A stretch of 28,175 nt of DNA. Source: Granulosicoccus sp964498925. Lineage in GTDB: Bacteria > Pseudomonadota > Gammaproteobacteria > Granulosicoccales > Granulosicoccaceae. Both the position numbers and the translations under genes were made by a program. Every line of letters begins with the position of its first letter. Position 1 is the first letter of the stretch. Of the stretch, positions 7,115-14,906 are shown in pieces. Under the pieces are notes generated by a model that worked only from the letters and a program-made list of their open reading frames with translations, ran no database searches and was not told where the DNA came from. The stretch is from the NCBI GenBank assembly GCA_964498925.1, contig CAZCKD010000018.1, forward strand, positions 1 through 28,175. The letters run 5' to 3'.

Positions 7115-8767
7115 TTAGTTGAGAAGTTGCTTGCCGGGAGAAGAGAGATGGCGCTCTTGCATGATTTCTATCAATGTAACCCCTTTGTGCTGCGAGGCGT
7201 TGACGAGGGCTTGTTTGAAGTGATCGACATGCGTTACACGAGCAGACTGTGCACCGCAGGATTCTGCTAGCGCACAGAAATCTGGATTCATTAAATCAGT
7301 ACCCGAGACTCTACTTGGAAACTCCCGTTCCTGATGGGTTCTGATGGTGCCATATCGCCCATTGTTGACGACGACAATGGTGAGGTTAAGCGCAAAATGA
7401 CATGCGGTTGCCAACTCCTGGCATGTCATCATAAAACACCCGTCTCCGGCGAATGCAAACACGTCACTATCGGGGAATAAGCATGCTGCAGCATTTGCCG
7501 CGGGCAGGCCGTATCCCATCGAACCGGATGTTGGTGCAAGTTGCCGGACCGAATCGCCGTATCGAATAAAGCGATGTACCCATGCCGTATAGTTTCCTGC
7601 ACCGTTGCAAATAACCGTGGGATTTTGCATATTGGCGTTCATGACTTCAAGGCATTCGGAAAGTAAATCATTATCGACAGAATCAGATTGACTAAATGTC
7701 GAATACTGGTCACGCGCAATTTCAATAGAATGTTCAACCTTCCGCTCTATAGGTTCCCATTCTGCAACGGCGCTACAAAAACTTTCGCAGTCAGAAACCA
7801 GCGATAATGTTGGCTCATACACTCGGCCTATCTCCTCCGGCTCAGGATAAACATGTACAAGTTTTTGTTGAGGTACTGGTGCATCAATAAGTGAATAGCT
7901 TGCCGTTGTGATCTCCCCTAAGCGCGCTCCAATAACGAGTAACAAATCGCATTGCTGTAGTTGCTCTGACAGATAGGGTGTTTTCCCGACGTTAAAATGA
8001 CCTATGTAGTTCTGGTGATTATTATCGAACAGGTCCTGACAACGAAACGAGCTGGCAACCGGCAGATGTTGTTTTTCGCAAAATCTCCTTAGAGCGTTTT
8101 TCCCAGCCTCTGTCCAACTTTTTCCTCCGACGAGTACCAACGGATGTCGTGCTTCTTGAAGCAATGGTTTTAATTGTTTGAGTGAGCCCTCTGATGGCTG
8201 ATACCGAGGTGGCTCGATATAAGCAGCTGGCATCGGAGCGTGTACAACGTCGTAAAGCATATCTTCTGGGAGTGATAAAACGACAGGCCCCGGCCGACCT
8301 GACATGGCGACTCGCAAAGCACGACTTACATATTCCTGGATACGCGATGCATCATCGATTTCAGCAACCCACTTAGCCATTTGTCCAAAGACATGTCGGT
8401 AGTCCATCTCTTGAAAGGCTTCACGGTCTCTAAATTTTCGTCCAACCTGGCCTATGAAAAGAATCATTGGGGTTGAATCCTGATACGCAATGTGAAGACC
8501 CGCACTCGCGTTAGTTGCACCTGGTCCGCGGGTAACAAAACAGATGCCTGGCCTACCAGTCAATTTCCCGTAAGCGTCAGCCGACATAGCGGCACCGCCT
8601 TCCTGTCGGCAAGTTATAAATTTGAATTCCGAGTCTCTACCGTGCATAGCATCCAATACCGGCAGATAGCTCTCTCCGGGCACACCAAATGCTGTGTCAA
8701 TGCCTTGAGCAATGAGTAGATCAACTAAATGATCAGCTGCTCGTCGTTGATTGGGTAAGTCTTTCAT
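7115..8767 (-). CDS. ThDP-dependent enzyme, acetolactate synthase/benzoylformate decarboxylase-like
   Basis: About 550 residues in the three-domain PYR/central/PP layout of the acetohydroxyacid synthase superfamily. The PYR-domain catalytic glutamate is Glu56 (TCRQEGGAA), and the ThDP/Mg motif runs from GDG at 441-443 to NN at 468-469 (GDG-x24-NN). It should decarboxylate a 2-oxo acid and either release an aldehyde or ligate it to another carbonyl. The start at ATG 8767 (MKDLPNQRR) is chosen because family homology begins there; an in-frame GTG at 8839 would add 24 unlike residues. No ilvN regulatory subunit gene follows, so a housekeeping role in branched-chain amino acid synthesis is unlikely. 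Neighbours are HyuA upstream and the GH3 operon downstream on the same strand. The substrate is not predictable by eye. Confidence 0.87.
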   Translation of the reverse strand: MKDLPNQRRAADHLVDLLIAQGIDTAFGVPGESYLPVLDAMHGRDSEFKFITCRQEGGAAMSADAYGKLTGRPGICFVTRGPGATNASAGLHIAYQDSTPMILFIGQVGRKFRDREAFQEMDYRHVFGQMAKWVAEIDDASRIQEYVSRALRVAMSGRPGPVVLSLPEDMLYDVVHAPMPAAYIEPPRYQPSEGSLKQLKPLLQEARHPLVLVGGKSWTEAGKNALRRFCEKQHLPVASSFRCQDLFDNNHQNYIGHFNVGKTPYLSEQLQQCDLLLVIGARLGEITTASYSLIDAPVPQQKLVHVYPEPEEIGRVYEPTLSLVSDCESFCSAVAEWEPIERKVEHSIEIARDQYSTFSQSDSVDNDLLSECLEVMNANMQNPTVICNGAGNYTAWVHRFIRYGDSVRQLAPTSGSMGYGLPAANAAACLFPDSDVFAFAGDGCFMMTCQELATACHFALNLTIVVVNNGRYGTIRTHQEREFPSRVSGTDLMNPDFCALAESCGAQSARVTHVDHFKQALVNASQHKGVTLIEIMQERHLSSPGKQLLN

Positions 8768-8979
8768 AGGCAGTAAAAGTGGAGATCTATGAGATCGGTG
8801 TTTGATCCATTTTATAGGACTGAGAATCAGATTAAACACCTGTCGATAATTAGATGCCGCCTTTTTTATCTGTTCGTCAAAGGCCGCACGTTTTAACGAC
8901 TTCTACGTCTCAAGTCGCTTTGTACTAATAAATAACTGATTCACGGATTTTTGATGATACGAGTAGATTGGACCCTATT
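8768..8979. other. Non-coding gap between HyuA and the ThDP enzyme
   Basis: About 212 nt without a convincing gene. It may hold the ThDP gene promoter. I see no clear terminator or operator and no good Shine-Dalgarno in front of the ATG at 8767. Confidence 0.3.
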
Positions 8980-10983
8980 TCAGTGAGCACGTTCAGGTGG
9001 ACCTGAGGCAAAAGCCGTAATAATTGCACTGACAAATAGCTCGCCATCGATATCATGTTTAACATGCTCCCGGGACTCTTCAATGCGTGTTTCGACCTTC
9101 TGTGCACCGGAACTCAAGGCCAGTTCGGTAGCATTAGCCAGCGCCAACTCATGAGCCATAGAAACGGCTTCATCGAGGTTTTTAAAACTCATCGGATCCT
9201 CTTTCGAAAATACGAGAAAGGTGCCGTGACGAGGTTGGGTCACCGTGACCGTGGCAGACTGTATGACGTTTGAGACAATGGCCCCTAGCGCATTAGCCGT
9301 ATTTGCGTAGTCGGGTAAGATCAGTTTCATGCGCAGTTTTTCAGCCACCTGAGGTAAAAATTGTGCAGCTGGCCCGCCAACTCCGATCAACGGATAATTT
9401 GTCGCAAAACGCATATCAAAAAGTGGTGTACCTGCATTGCTCGAGTTTGATAAAACCATATCTCCAAGCAAACTGGAAATTTTTAACGATTGAGCTTCAT
9501 TTAAAAGACCGTGCTGGTTCAAGCCTGCTTCAATGATTTTTCGGCTTATTTGAGCTATGACCAGTTCGAATACCGCCTCGCTTGGCGCAACGGGGTCGTC
9601 TAATGACCAATCACCACAGCCGTAGAGGTATCGCATCTGCCGTGCCCAAAGCTGAGCTCCTAACATCGCTGCATCTTTGTTCCAATGATTAGCACGATCA
9701 AGTACGTGCATGGCATCTGAAGGTGTAAAGCCACTATAAATAGCTAATCCCATTCGTTCCAGCCGTGCGATTGCCCGGGTTAATGGTCTGTCTGACTCAG
9801 CCAGTGCATCGATATCCAAAGGAGATTCAAGCAGTAAATTCCATGCCCTCAATTCATCACGGGTAAGTTGTGCAATAAGGATTTCATTTTTCTGCAGTGG
9901 TAATGCAAATCGGTTGTGCCTAGGATTTGTCAATGCATGCATCTGTCGCTCAAGACTTGCCATCACACTCGGGTGTTGCTCGGCAAGTAAACTGATAGGC
10001 ACAACCCTACGATGAGAGATACTGAGTTTACCGTCAAAGCGTATCTCGCTATCACCGCCCAGACCGATAGAGTAGGCCCTGATAGCCTGCACCATGGGTT
10101 GCCAGTCGCCTATTCTGGCGCCGTCTTCACACAACTCTGCGGTGCCATTGTTAACAACGGCAATATCCGTTGTAGTACCTCCGATATCAACGACAATGCC
10201 ATCCTTCACTCCACTGAGAGCACAACCGCCTGTGACGCTGGCAGCCGGTCCGGAGAGCACTGTCGCAACAGGCTGAAGTTGTGCCGTGTTTGTGTTAATT
10301 AAAGATCCATCACCCTTAACAATCATCAGTGGGGCCTTAATGGAAAATTGCTGAAGGACGTGTTGTACAGCGTCTATCAGTGTTGTGATAAACGGAATCA
10401 TTCTCGCATTGAGTGCAGCGGTTAAAGCTCGTCTAGGTGCGCCGAGTGCCGATGCTAATTCGTGACCGCAGGCTACGGGCTTGTCTGTCACGTCTCGAAT
10501 AAGATCGCGGATAATAATTTCATGACTGGTATTACGCGTGCCAAACATGGAGGAGACAGCAAATGCAGAGACCTGATCAGCTTGCTTTATTACTTTTTGT
10601 TTGATTAAAGGTAAATCGAGAGTATCGACTTCCACACCCATTGCATCATGACCGCCGGCAGCTAGAACAATTCGATCTGACGACACGATATTTGGCAAGC
10701 CGCTTTTCTGTACTTGTTTTTGGTTGTAGCCAGGCAAAATAACGGCGATAGGTGAGCCCCGCCCCTCAACGACCGAATTGGTTGATAACGTTGTTGATAG
10801 CGAGACTAAGTCTATTTCATTGATGAATTCTGCAGGAAGCGCTGATATGACATTACTTATTCCGATGCTGAGATCAAAAGGCGTTGTCAATCGTTTATGT
10901 GATGCAAGAATATTTTGCTCATCATCGATAATAACGGCATCTGTATAAGTGCCTCCAGTATCAATTCCCAGTCTGACGCTCAT
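8980..10983 (-). CDS. Hydantoinase/oxoprolinase family protein (HyuA-like)
   Basis: A 667-residue HyuA-type protein, close to the usual length of stand-alone HyuA or AcxA-like subunits. The N-terminal ASKHA phosphate loop GIDTGGTYTD is at residues 6-15, SGPAASVTG at 244-252, and the second phosphate loop DIGGTTTD at 266-273. Family members use ATP to open cyclic amides (hydantoins, 5-oxoproline) or, with HyuB-like partners, to carboxylate ketones. No HyuB gene is adjacent, which is unusual for catabolic hydantoinase operons. The ATG overlaps the stop of the upstream Fe-S protein gene as ATGA, so the two proteins are made together. A cyclic amide or imide derived from an amino acid would fit the amide chemistry of the GH3 cluster, but that is inference. 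Confidence 0.87.
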   Translation of the reverse strand: MSVRLGIDTGGTYTDAVIIDDEQNILASHKRLTTPFDLSIGISNVISALPAEFINEIDLVSLSTTLSTNSVVEGRGSPIAVILPGYNQKQVQKSGLPNIVSSDRIVLAAGGHDAMGVEVDTLDLPLIKQKVIKQADQVSAFAVSSMFGTRNTSHEIIIRDLIRDVTDKPVACGHELASALGAPRRALTAALNARMIPFITTLIDAVQHVLQQFSIKAPLMIVKGDGSLINTNTAQLQPVATVLSGPAASVTGGCALSGVKDGIVVDIGGTTTDIAVVNNGTAELCEDGARIGDWQPMVQAIRAYSIGLGGDSEIRFDGKLSISHRRVVPISLLAEQHPSVMASLERQMHALTNPRHNRFALPLQKNEILIAQLTRDELRAWNLLLESPLDIDALAESDRPLTRAIARLERMGLAIYSGFTPSDAMHVLDRANHWNKDAAMLGAQLWARQMRYLYGCGDWSLDDPVAPSEAVFELVIAQISRKIIEAGLNQHGLLNEAQSLKISSLLGDMVLSNSSNAGTPLFDMRFATNYPLIGVGGPAAQFLPQVAEKLRMKLILPDYANTANALGAIVSNVIQSATVTVTQPRHGTFLVFSKEDPMSFKNLDEAVSMAHELALANATELALSSGAQKVETRIEESREHVKHDIDGELFVSAIITAFASGPPERAH

Positions 10984-11708
10984 TTGGTGTCACCAGACTT
11001 ATACCGCTTGTGTAGTGCGCTATAAAACTGTCCCATATGAAATTGTCGATGTGCCATGTCGTATTGAAAATCGATGCCCACCGGACAGGCATTTCTGGCC
11101 TCACAACCTTCTTTATGGCAGCGGACATTAGGATTTTCGTCAAGATACTCAAAACAGTTTTTAACATCGTATCCATCTTCGCTGAATGCTTGTACCGGAC
11201 AGATCGTTAAACACGGTTGAAGATCGCAGCGACTGCAAATCGATGTTAGATCCGAACCACCGGTTTCTATGTTGCTACTCTCCAGTCCTGTTACAGCAAC
11301 TGGCAGTGCAATGGCAAATCGGTAGGCATGCCACAAACCATACGTCGGATGAATAGACAGCCCCAACCGGGACGTCGATAGCGTATCGGCGCGTGTAGCC
11401 CAACTCAAAAACGGATGGAAAGGCGCTTCTCCAAATGGAAGTAATAATTTTCCGTTGAGTTGCTCCGACATTGCCTGTCCTACACGTTGACTCCAGCGAT
11501 CAAGGGGATTTTCCTGGTTGTCGGCCAGTTCTTCGGAGTCTTTGAAGGTGGGCCAAATCGAGCTTCCCACTTGCCCAAAAAGTAATAGAGAGCAGGATGG
11601 ATCTCCGTTTGCCTGATGGGGCACCTGATCGGCTGGAAGTACCGAGAATCCTCCCCGATATTCCACACTCTGTTCACGCCCTAGTTGGATTATCTCGTCA
11701 ATATGCAT
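10980..11708 (-). CDS. Two-[4Fe-4S] ferredoxin-like protein (QueG-like C-terminal part)
   Basis: A 242-residue protein. Its C-terminal third carries two ferredoxin-type cysteine sets: Cys158, Cys161, Cys166, Cys170-Pro, then Cys185, Cys197, Cys202, Cys208-Pro. The cluster arrangement resembles epoxyqueuosine reductase and reductive-dehalogenase-like Fe-S modules, but the N-terminal corrinoid-binding catalytic domain of QueG (about 380 residues in total) is absent. The first about 150 residues are not recognisable to me. It most likely transfers electrons rather than reducing queuosine precursors. It is translationally coupled (ATGA) to the HyuA-like gene, an odd partner for a redox protein. 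The start at 11708 has a weak AGGA about 13 nt upstream. Confidence 0.75.
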   Translation of the reverse strand: MHIDEIIQLGREQSVEYRGGFSVLPADQVPHQANGDPSCSLLLFGQVGSSIWPTFKDSEELADNQENPLDRWSQRVGQAMSEQLNGKLLLPFGEAPFHPFLSWATRADTLSTSRLGLSIHPTYGLWHAYRFAIALPVAVTGLESSNIETGGSDLTSICSRCDLQPCLTICPVQAFSEDGYDVKNCFEYLDENPNVRCHKEGCEARNACPVGIDFQYDMAHRQFHMGQFYSALHKRYKSGDTK

Positions 11709-11806
11709 AGCGAGATAAATCCTAGCAGATCAACTGCAGCTGAAGTCTTCAAAACGGAAGAAACGAGTGGTTAAAGCGACGGCCTGTGTTGAGAGTGCGA
11801 CAGAGC

Positions 11807-12238
11807 TTAAGGCTCCGAGTAATCGCTTAGATCATTCGGTGCGTGTAAAAGAGTACCTTCGTATTTCGGTAGCTCATCCTGTATTTCGAGCCATGAAAGC
11901 TTGCTCTCGATATTGACATGGAACGTAGGTTTAAATTGTTCAGGGTCTTCCAATGAGGCCGAGTAAAGGTTCATGCCACCTTCATAGTGTTCCGCTTCAA
12001 AGGCTAGTGGCGAACCACACGTTTTACAAAAATGTCGTCTAACGCCTTCTGAACTCTCGTAGGTGTTTGGCGTATCACCTGTCCACTGGAAATTATTCAG
12101 TGGTACACCAATCCAGGCAACGACAGGTGCTGCGCAGTTACGACGGCAATCATCGCAGTGGCAATAACAGGCCCAAGATACATCGCCTTGAAATTCCCAG
12201 TTTGTTTTCCGGCACAAGCAATACCCTTTCGTTAACAC
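11807..12238 (-). CDS. GFA-family (glutathione-dependent formaldehyde-activating enzyme/CENP-V) zinc protein
   Basis: A 143-residue protein with the complete cysteine pattern of the GFA fold: Cys7-x-Cys9, Cys26-x-Cys28-x2-Cys31 and Cys71-x2-Cys74-Gly. These bind structural and catalytic zinc. The founding member is reported to help S-hydroxymethylglutathione form from formaldehyde and glutathione; most homologues are uncharacterised. The start is GTG at 12238, supported by AGAGGA 8 nt upstream; no better ATG lies in frame. It stands 59 nt downstream of the NTF2-like gene, so co-transcription is possible. Given the demethylase-like protein elsewhere in the window, a formaldehyde-related role is plausible but not shown. 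Confidence 0.88.
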   Translation of the reverse strand: MLTKGYCLCRKTNWEFQGDVSWACYCHCDDCRRNCAAPVVAWIGVPLNNFQWTGDTPNTYESSEGVRRHFCKTCGSPLAFEAEHYEGGMNLYSASLEDPEQFKPTFHVNIESKLSWLEIQDELPKYEGTLLHAPNDLSDYSEP

Positions 12239-12297
12239 TGATGCGTTCCTCTGAGCTCAAGTATCACTGATACTTCTTTAATAAGATGGAGACGAGG

Positions 12298-12666
12298 TTA
12301 TCGATACATAATTTCATTGACGTAGTGAACACCGTCCTTCTCATGGATGCCAACAGTAATCAACGTTTCGTTTTTCTCGAATATGCCACGCCAATTGTAC
12401 CGAATGCAATTAGGGTGACGATCAGGCGCATCAGGATCAACAAAGCCCTTTAACGATCCCAGATATTCACGACTTTTGTATCGCCCCAATTCTTCATTAC
12501 AACAGTACATTTCTTTTTTGAATTTGGCTGGACCGAAATCCTTCAGTGTCTCTTCATCAAATCGCTGGGTAAATTTTTCATAGTCGGCATTCTCTTCCAG
12601 CTCGGCTTCGATCATCTCTTGCAGATACTGCTCTGCCATGGCGAGTAGTTGGCTATCTTCTTTCAT
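12298..12666 (-). CDS. Small NTF2/SnoaL-like protein of unknown function
   Basis: A 122-residue soluble protein, with no signal peptide or membrane segment. The acidic N-terminal helix, the central FKKEMYCCNEELGRYKS stretch and the C-terminal strands ending in HEKDGVHYVNEIMYR look like the cone-shaped NTF2/cystatin-like fold of ligand-binding or accessory proteins. This is a fold-level impression, not a firm family match. GGAGG lies 4 nt before the ATG, and the start overlaps the stop of the PEP-mutase-like gene as ATGA. It is therefore probably a partner of that enzyme or acts on the same compound. I do not recognise a catalytic motif. Confidence 0.7.
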   Translation of the reverse strand: MKEDSQLLAMAEQYLQEMIEAELEENADYEKFTQRFDEETLKDFGPAKFKKEMYCCNEELGRYKSREYLGSLKGFVDPDAPDRHPNCIRYNWRGIFEKNETLITVGIHEKDGVHYVNEIMYR

Positions 12667-13523
12667 GATTCCTCCGACGCTTGAAGAACATTGTTAATGT
12701 CAGATTCAGACATCGCTTCGTTTAAGTAACTGAAACTACCACTATGCATGATTTCGTATGCAGACTTTTCTACCATAGAAAATACAGCTCTGGTTAATCC
12801 TCCACCTGTGCTAACACGTATAATCCCAGCGTCTTCAAGCATATTGAGTGTTATTGGTGTAGGTGTTGCCCCCATTCCAAAGCTAATAGGACCATTAACC
12901 TCTTTTACCAACTGGGCTAATTGACTTAAATCGTTTAGACCGGGAACAAACAGGCAGTCTGCTCCAGCCTCCCGAAAAGCGTTAAGACGTTCTACTGCGA
13001 CATGAAACGGTTGCTCACTGTCCGTGTAATAAACCTCGCATCTAGCCGTTATCGTAAACGGTATATCGCTGGAGTCAGCCGCTGAGCGAGCTGCCTGTAT
13101 ACGCGAAATAGCAACATCGAGATCATACAGCGCGCCGTTGGCACTCTGATTTCCCGAAGGAACAATTTGTTGATCTTCAATGCTACCGCCGACTAAACCC
13201 ACATCGATAGACTTAAGGATGGTATCGGCAACCTCTTCTATCCCCTCTCCATAACCGTTCTCAAGATCGGCACTAACCGGTAGTTGAGTAGATTGGGCTA
13301 TTTCGCCGTATGCTGAGAGCATGACCGCTTTTGGGATGTTGTACACATAGTCTTTTTTACCGCGAACCCAATTGACTCCACCGCTTGTCGTTCCAATACA
13401 GGAAAAGCCCGCATTTTGGAAAATCAAAGTGCTAAATGCATCCCATGCGCAAGGCATCACGAATAACGAACCGTTCTCGTGCATCGCTTTAAATTTCTCG
13501 GCGCGTTGAATTAGATTATTCAT
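12663..13523 (-). CDS. Isocitrate lyase/PEP mutase superfamily enzyme
   Basis: About 286 residues of the PEP-mutase-like TIM barrel. Conserved features are PCAWDAFS near residues 24-31, the GTTSGG loop at 44-49, Asp86 and Glu88 in SADLENGYG, and Glu116-Asp117 in SIEDQ, which ligate Mg2+ and the 2-oxo acid/enolate. The KKCGH-type catalytic loop of true isocitrate and methylisocitrate lyases is absent, so this is a lyase, hydrolase or mutase of the wider family (for example an oxaloacetate-hydrolase or carboxyPEP-mutase relative). The start at ATG 13523 is preferred because AAAGG lies 8 nt upstream; an in-frame ATG at 13544 would add 7 residues. It is coupled to the NTF2-like gene. Confidence 0.87.
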   Translation of the reverse strand: MNNLIQRAEKFKAMHENGSLFVMPCAWDAFSTLIFQNAGFSCIGTTSGGVNWVRGKKDYVYNIPKAVMLSAYGEIAQSTQLPVSADLENGYGEGIEEVADTILKSIDVGLVGGSIEDQQIVPSGNQSANGALYDLDVAISRIQAARSAADSSDIPFTITARCEVYYTDSEQPFHVAVERLNAFREAGADCLFVPGLNDLSQLAQLVKEVNGPISFGMGATPTPITLNMLEDAGIIRVSTGGGLTRAVFSMVEKSAYEIMHSGSFSYLNEAMSESDINNVLQASEES

Positions 13524-13579
13524 AAAAATTACCTTTGGCCGCATTAGTAAAAAATGGACGTTTGATTTGCTTGCTTATA

Positions 13580-14461
13580 TCAACTCACGATTAACTGTGA
13601 TAGGTATCCACCCAGCACGGCGACAAAAAATACATACAAAAAGAATATACAGATAATTTTCGTGTGAAAAAAGCGCAGTAATAATACGAACTCCGGCAGA
13701 TTTGCCCCAGCTCCAGCAATGGTGAGTGCGACGATAGCGCCAATGCTCACCCCAACCAATAGTAATGAATTAGCTATGGGCACCAGCAGAGCAGTTGTCG
13801 TGTATATCGGCGTTCCAATGGCAGCAGCAATTGGGATCTCAAACCCGCGACTATGACGAGTAACACTGGCCACGGTATCGACAGAAACAAACGTTGTAAT
13901 AGCTACACCGGCTAAGACTCCGATTAGCAGCAGAACCCAAATACTTTTAAGCAGCGCAAACGCTGCATGGGCAGCAATTGGCACCTCCTGCGCCAATCCC
14001 TGCCAACGCTCATTGTTACTGCTTGCGCAGCCTTCTGCCGAGGAATTCATGTGAATAGGTTTGAGCTGAGCACTGATGTCTATCGAGTTAGCTAACAGAG
14101 CAAGAGATAGTGCGGCGATAAATGCAACCAGTAAATACACAATGGCAGCTTTTAATCCAACGATAATAACCAATGCGCCAAAAAGTACGGGATCGAGCAC
14201 TGGGGCAGCCATGATAAACGCGACATAACCTGCTGGTGAAACACCCGCCTGCCGCATTCCAACCAGCATAGGCACAGCAGAATACGTACAAAAAGGCGTG
14301 ACAAAACCGATGGCTATGCCCTTAAGCGCTGCTATAAGAGGTCTGCCACCCATCCACGTTCTTAGTTTATCTTTACCAATACGTCGTTGTAGCAGCTGTA
14401 CTAGAAGGGCGACACTGAAGAAAAGAACAGTCAGCTCAATCAACAGTATTAGCGCAGACAT
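13580..14461 (-). CDS. DUF318/YraQ-family integral membrane permease (ArsP-like)
   Basis: A 293-residue membrane protein with about eight predicted transmembrane stretches, split by a polar loop around residues 130-160. The family motif appears as TPFCTYSAVP at residues 55-64. Related permeases usually read PFCSCS there, and ArsP members export trivalent organoarsenicals through cysteines. Only Cys58 is kept in this protein, so metal or organoarsenical specificity is uncertain. It starts 8 nt after the ArsR-type repressor gene, which makes an inducible efflux unit likely. The compound exported cannot be named from the sequence. Confidence 0.8.
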   Translation of the reverse strand: MSALILLIELTVLFFSVALLVQLLQRRIGKDKLRTWMGGRPLIAALKGIAIGFVTPFCTYSAVPMLVGMRQAGVSPAGYVAFIMAAPVLDPVLFGALVIIVGLKAAIVYLLVAFIAALSLALLANSIDISAQLKPIHMNSSAEGCASSNNERWQGLAQEVPIAAHAAFALLKSIWVLLLIGVLAGVAITTFVSVDTVASVTRHSRGFEIPIAAAIGTPIYTTTALLVPIANSLLLVGVSIGAIVALTIAGAGANLPEFVLLLRFFHTKIICIFFLYVFFVAVLGGYLSQLIVS

Positions 14462-14469
14462 GGATGGAA

Positions 14470-14787
14470 CTACTCTTTCTCAGACCTAACGTTCAGCCCC
14501 ATAATTTCGGCTGCCGCATCGGGAAGTTCTGTCATACAATTTTTATTGACTCGAACGTAGGTTTTTGTGGAATCACTTTCAGTTAATACAAATCGCTCCT
14601 CGGCGAGTATTTGAAGGTGATGAGAAATCGTTGATTGGCTTTTGCCCATGCTTTGGACAATCTCGCCAACAGTAAGAGGAGCTTTCGCTGATGCCACTAG
14701 ACTCAGAAGCTTCACTCGCGTCGCATCGCCAAGACATTTGAACCAACGAGCGTACTCTTGCGCTTTTTTGTCGTTTAATTTATTCAT
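14470..14787 (-). CDS. ArsR/SmtB-family transcriptional repressor
   Basis: A 105-residue winged helix-turn-helix protein. The N-terminal FKCLGDATRVKLL stretch is typical of ArsR; the recognition region lies at residues 41-67 (with SQSTISHHLQIL), followed by the beta-wing. The classic ELCVCDL metal box is missing. The only cysteines are Cys18 and Cys84, so it may sense a thiol-reactive or other ligand through an atypical site, or no metal at all. It is the first gene of a two-gene operon with the DUF318 permease and probably represses itself through the palindrome just upstream. No Shine-Dalgarno is evident before the ATG. Confidence 0.9.
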   Translation of the reverse strand: MNKLNDKKAQEYARWFKCLGDATRVKLLSLVASAKAPLTVGEIVQSMGKSQSTISHHLQILAEERFVLTESDSTKTYVRVNKNCMTELPDAAAEIMGLNVRSEKE

Positions 14788-14789
14788 CT

Positions 14790-14811
14790 ATAATCGACGA
14801 TAATCGATTAT
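14790..14811 (-). promoter_or_regulatory. Candidate ArsR-type operator
   Basis: The perfect 12-bp palindrome ATAATCGATTAT is at 14800-14811. Its half ATAATCGA is repeated at 14790-14797, exactly 10 bp away, directly before the repressor start codon at 14787. A plausible promoter on the minus strand (TTGCAT about 17 nt before TATCGT) overlaps it. The position is what self-repression would need. The match to a specific ArsR site is not established. Confidence 0.55.
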
Positions 14812-14906
14812 TAATTCCAATGCAATAAAAATTATGGAATTTCGTGCTTAGATCGGCACTACCAGCACCAGAAGCCCTGCAACGACCTCAATAATTGATC
14901 GAGGCA

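Noticed and set aside
10980..11708. Epoxyqueuosine reductase QueG
   Set aside because: Only the Fe-S portion is similar; the protein is about 140 residues too short and lacks the catalytic corrinoid-binding domain.
12663..13523. Isocitrate or methylisocitrate lyase
   Set aside because: The KKCGH-type catalytic cysteine loop is absent, although the metal-binding residues are present.
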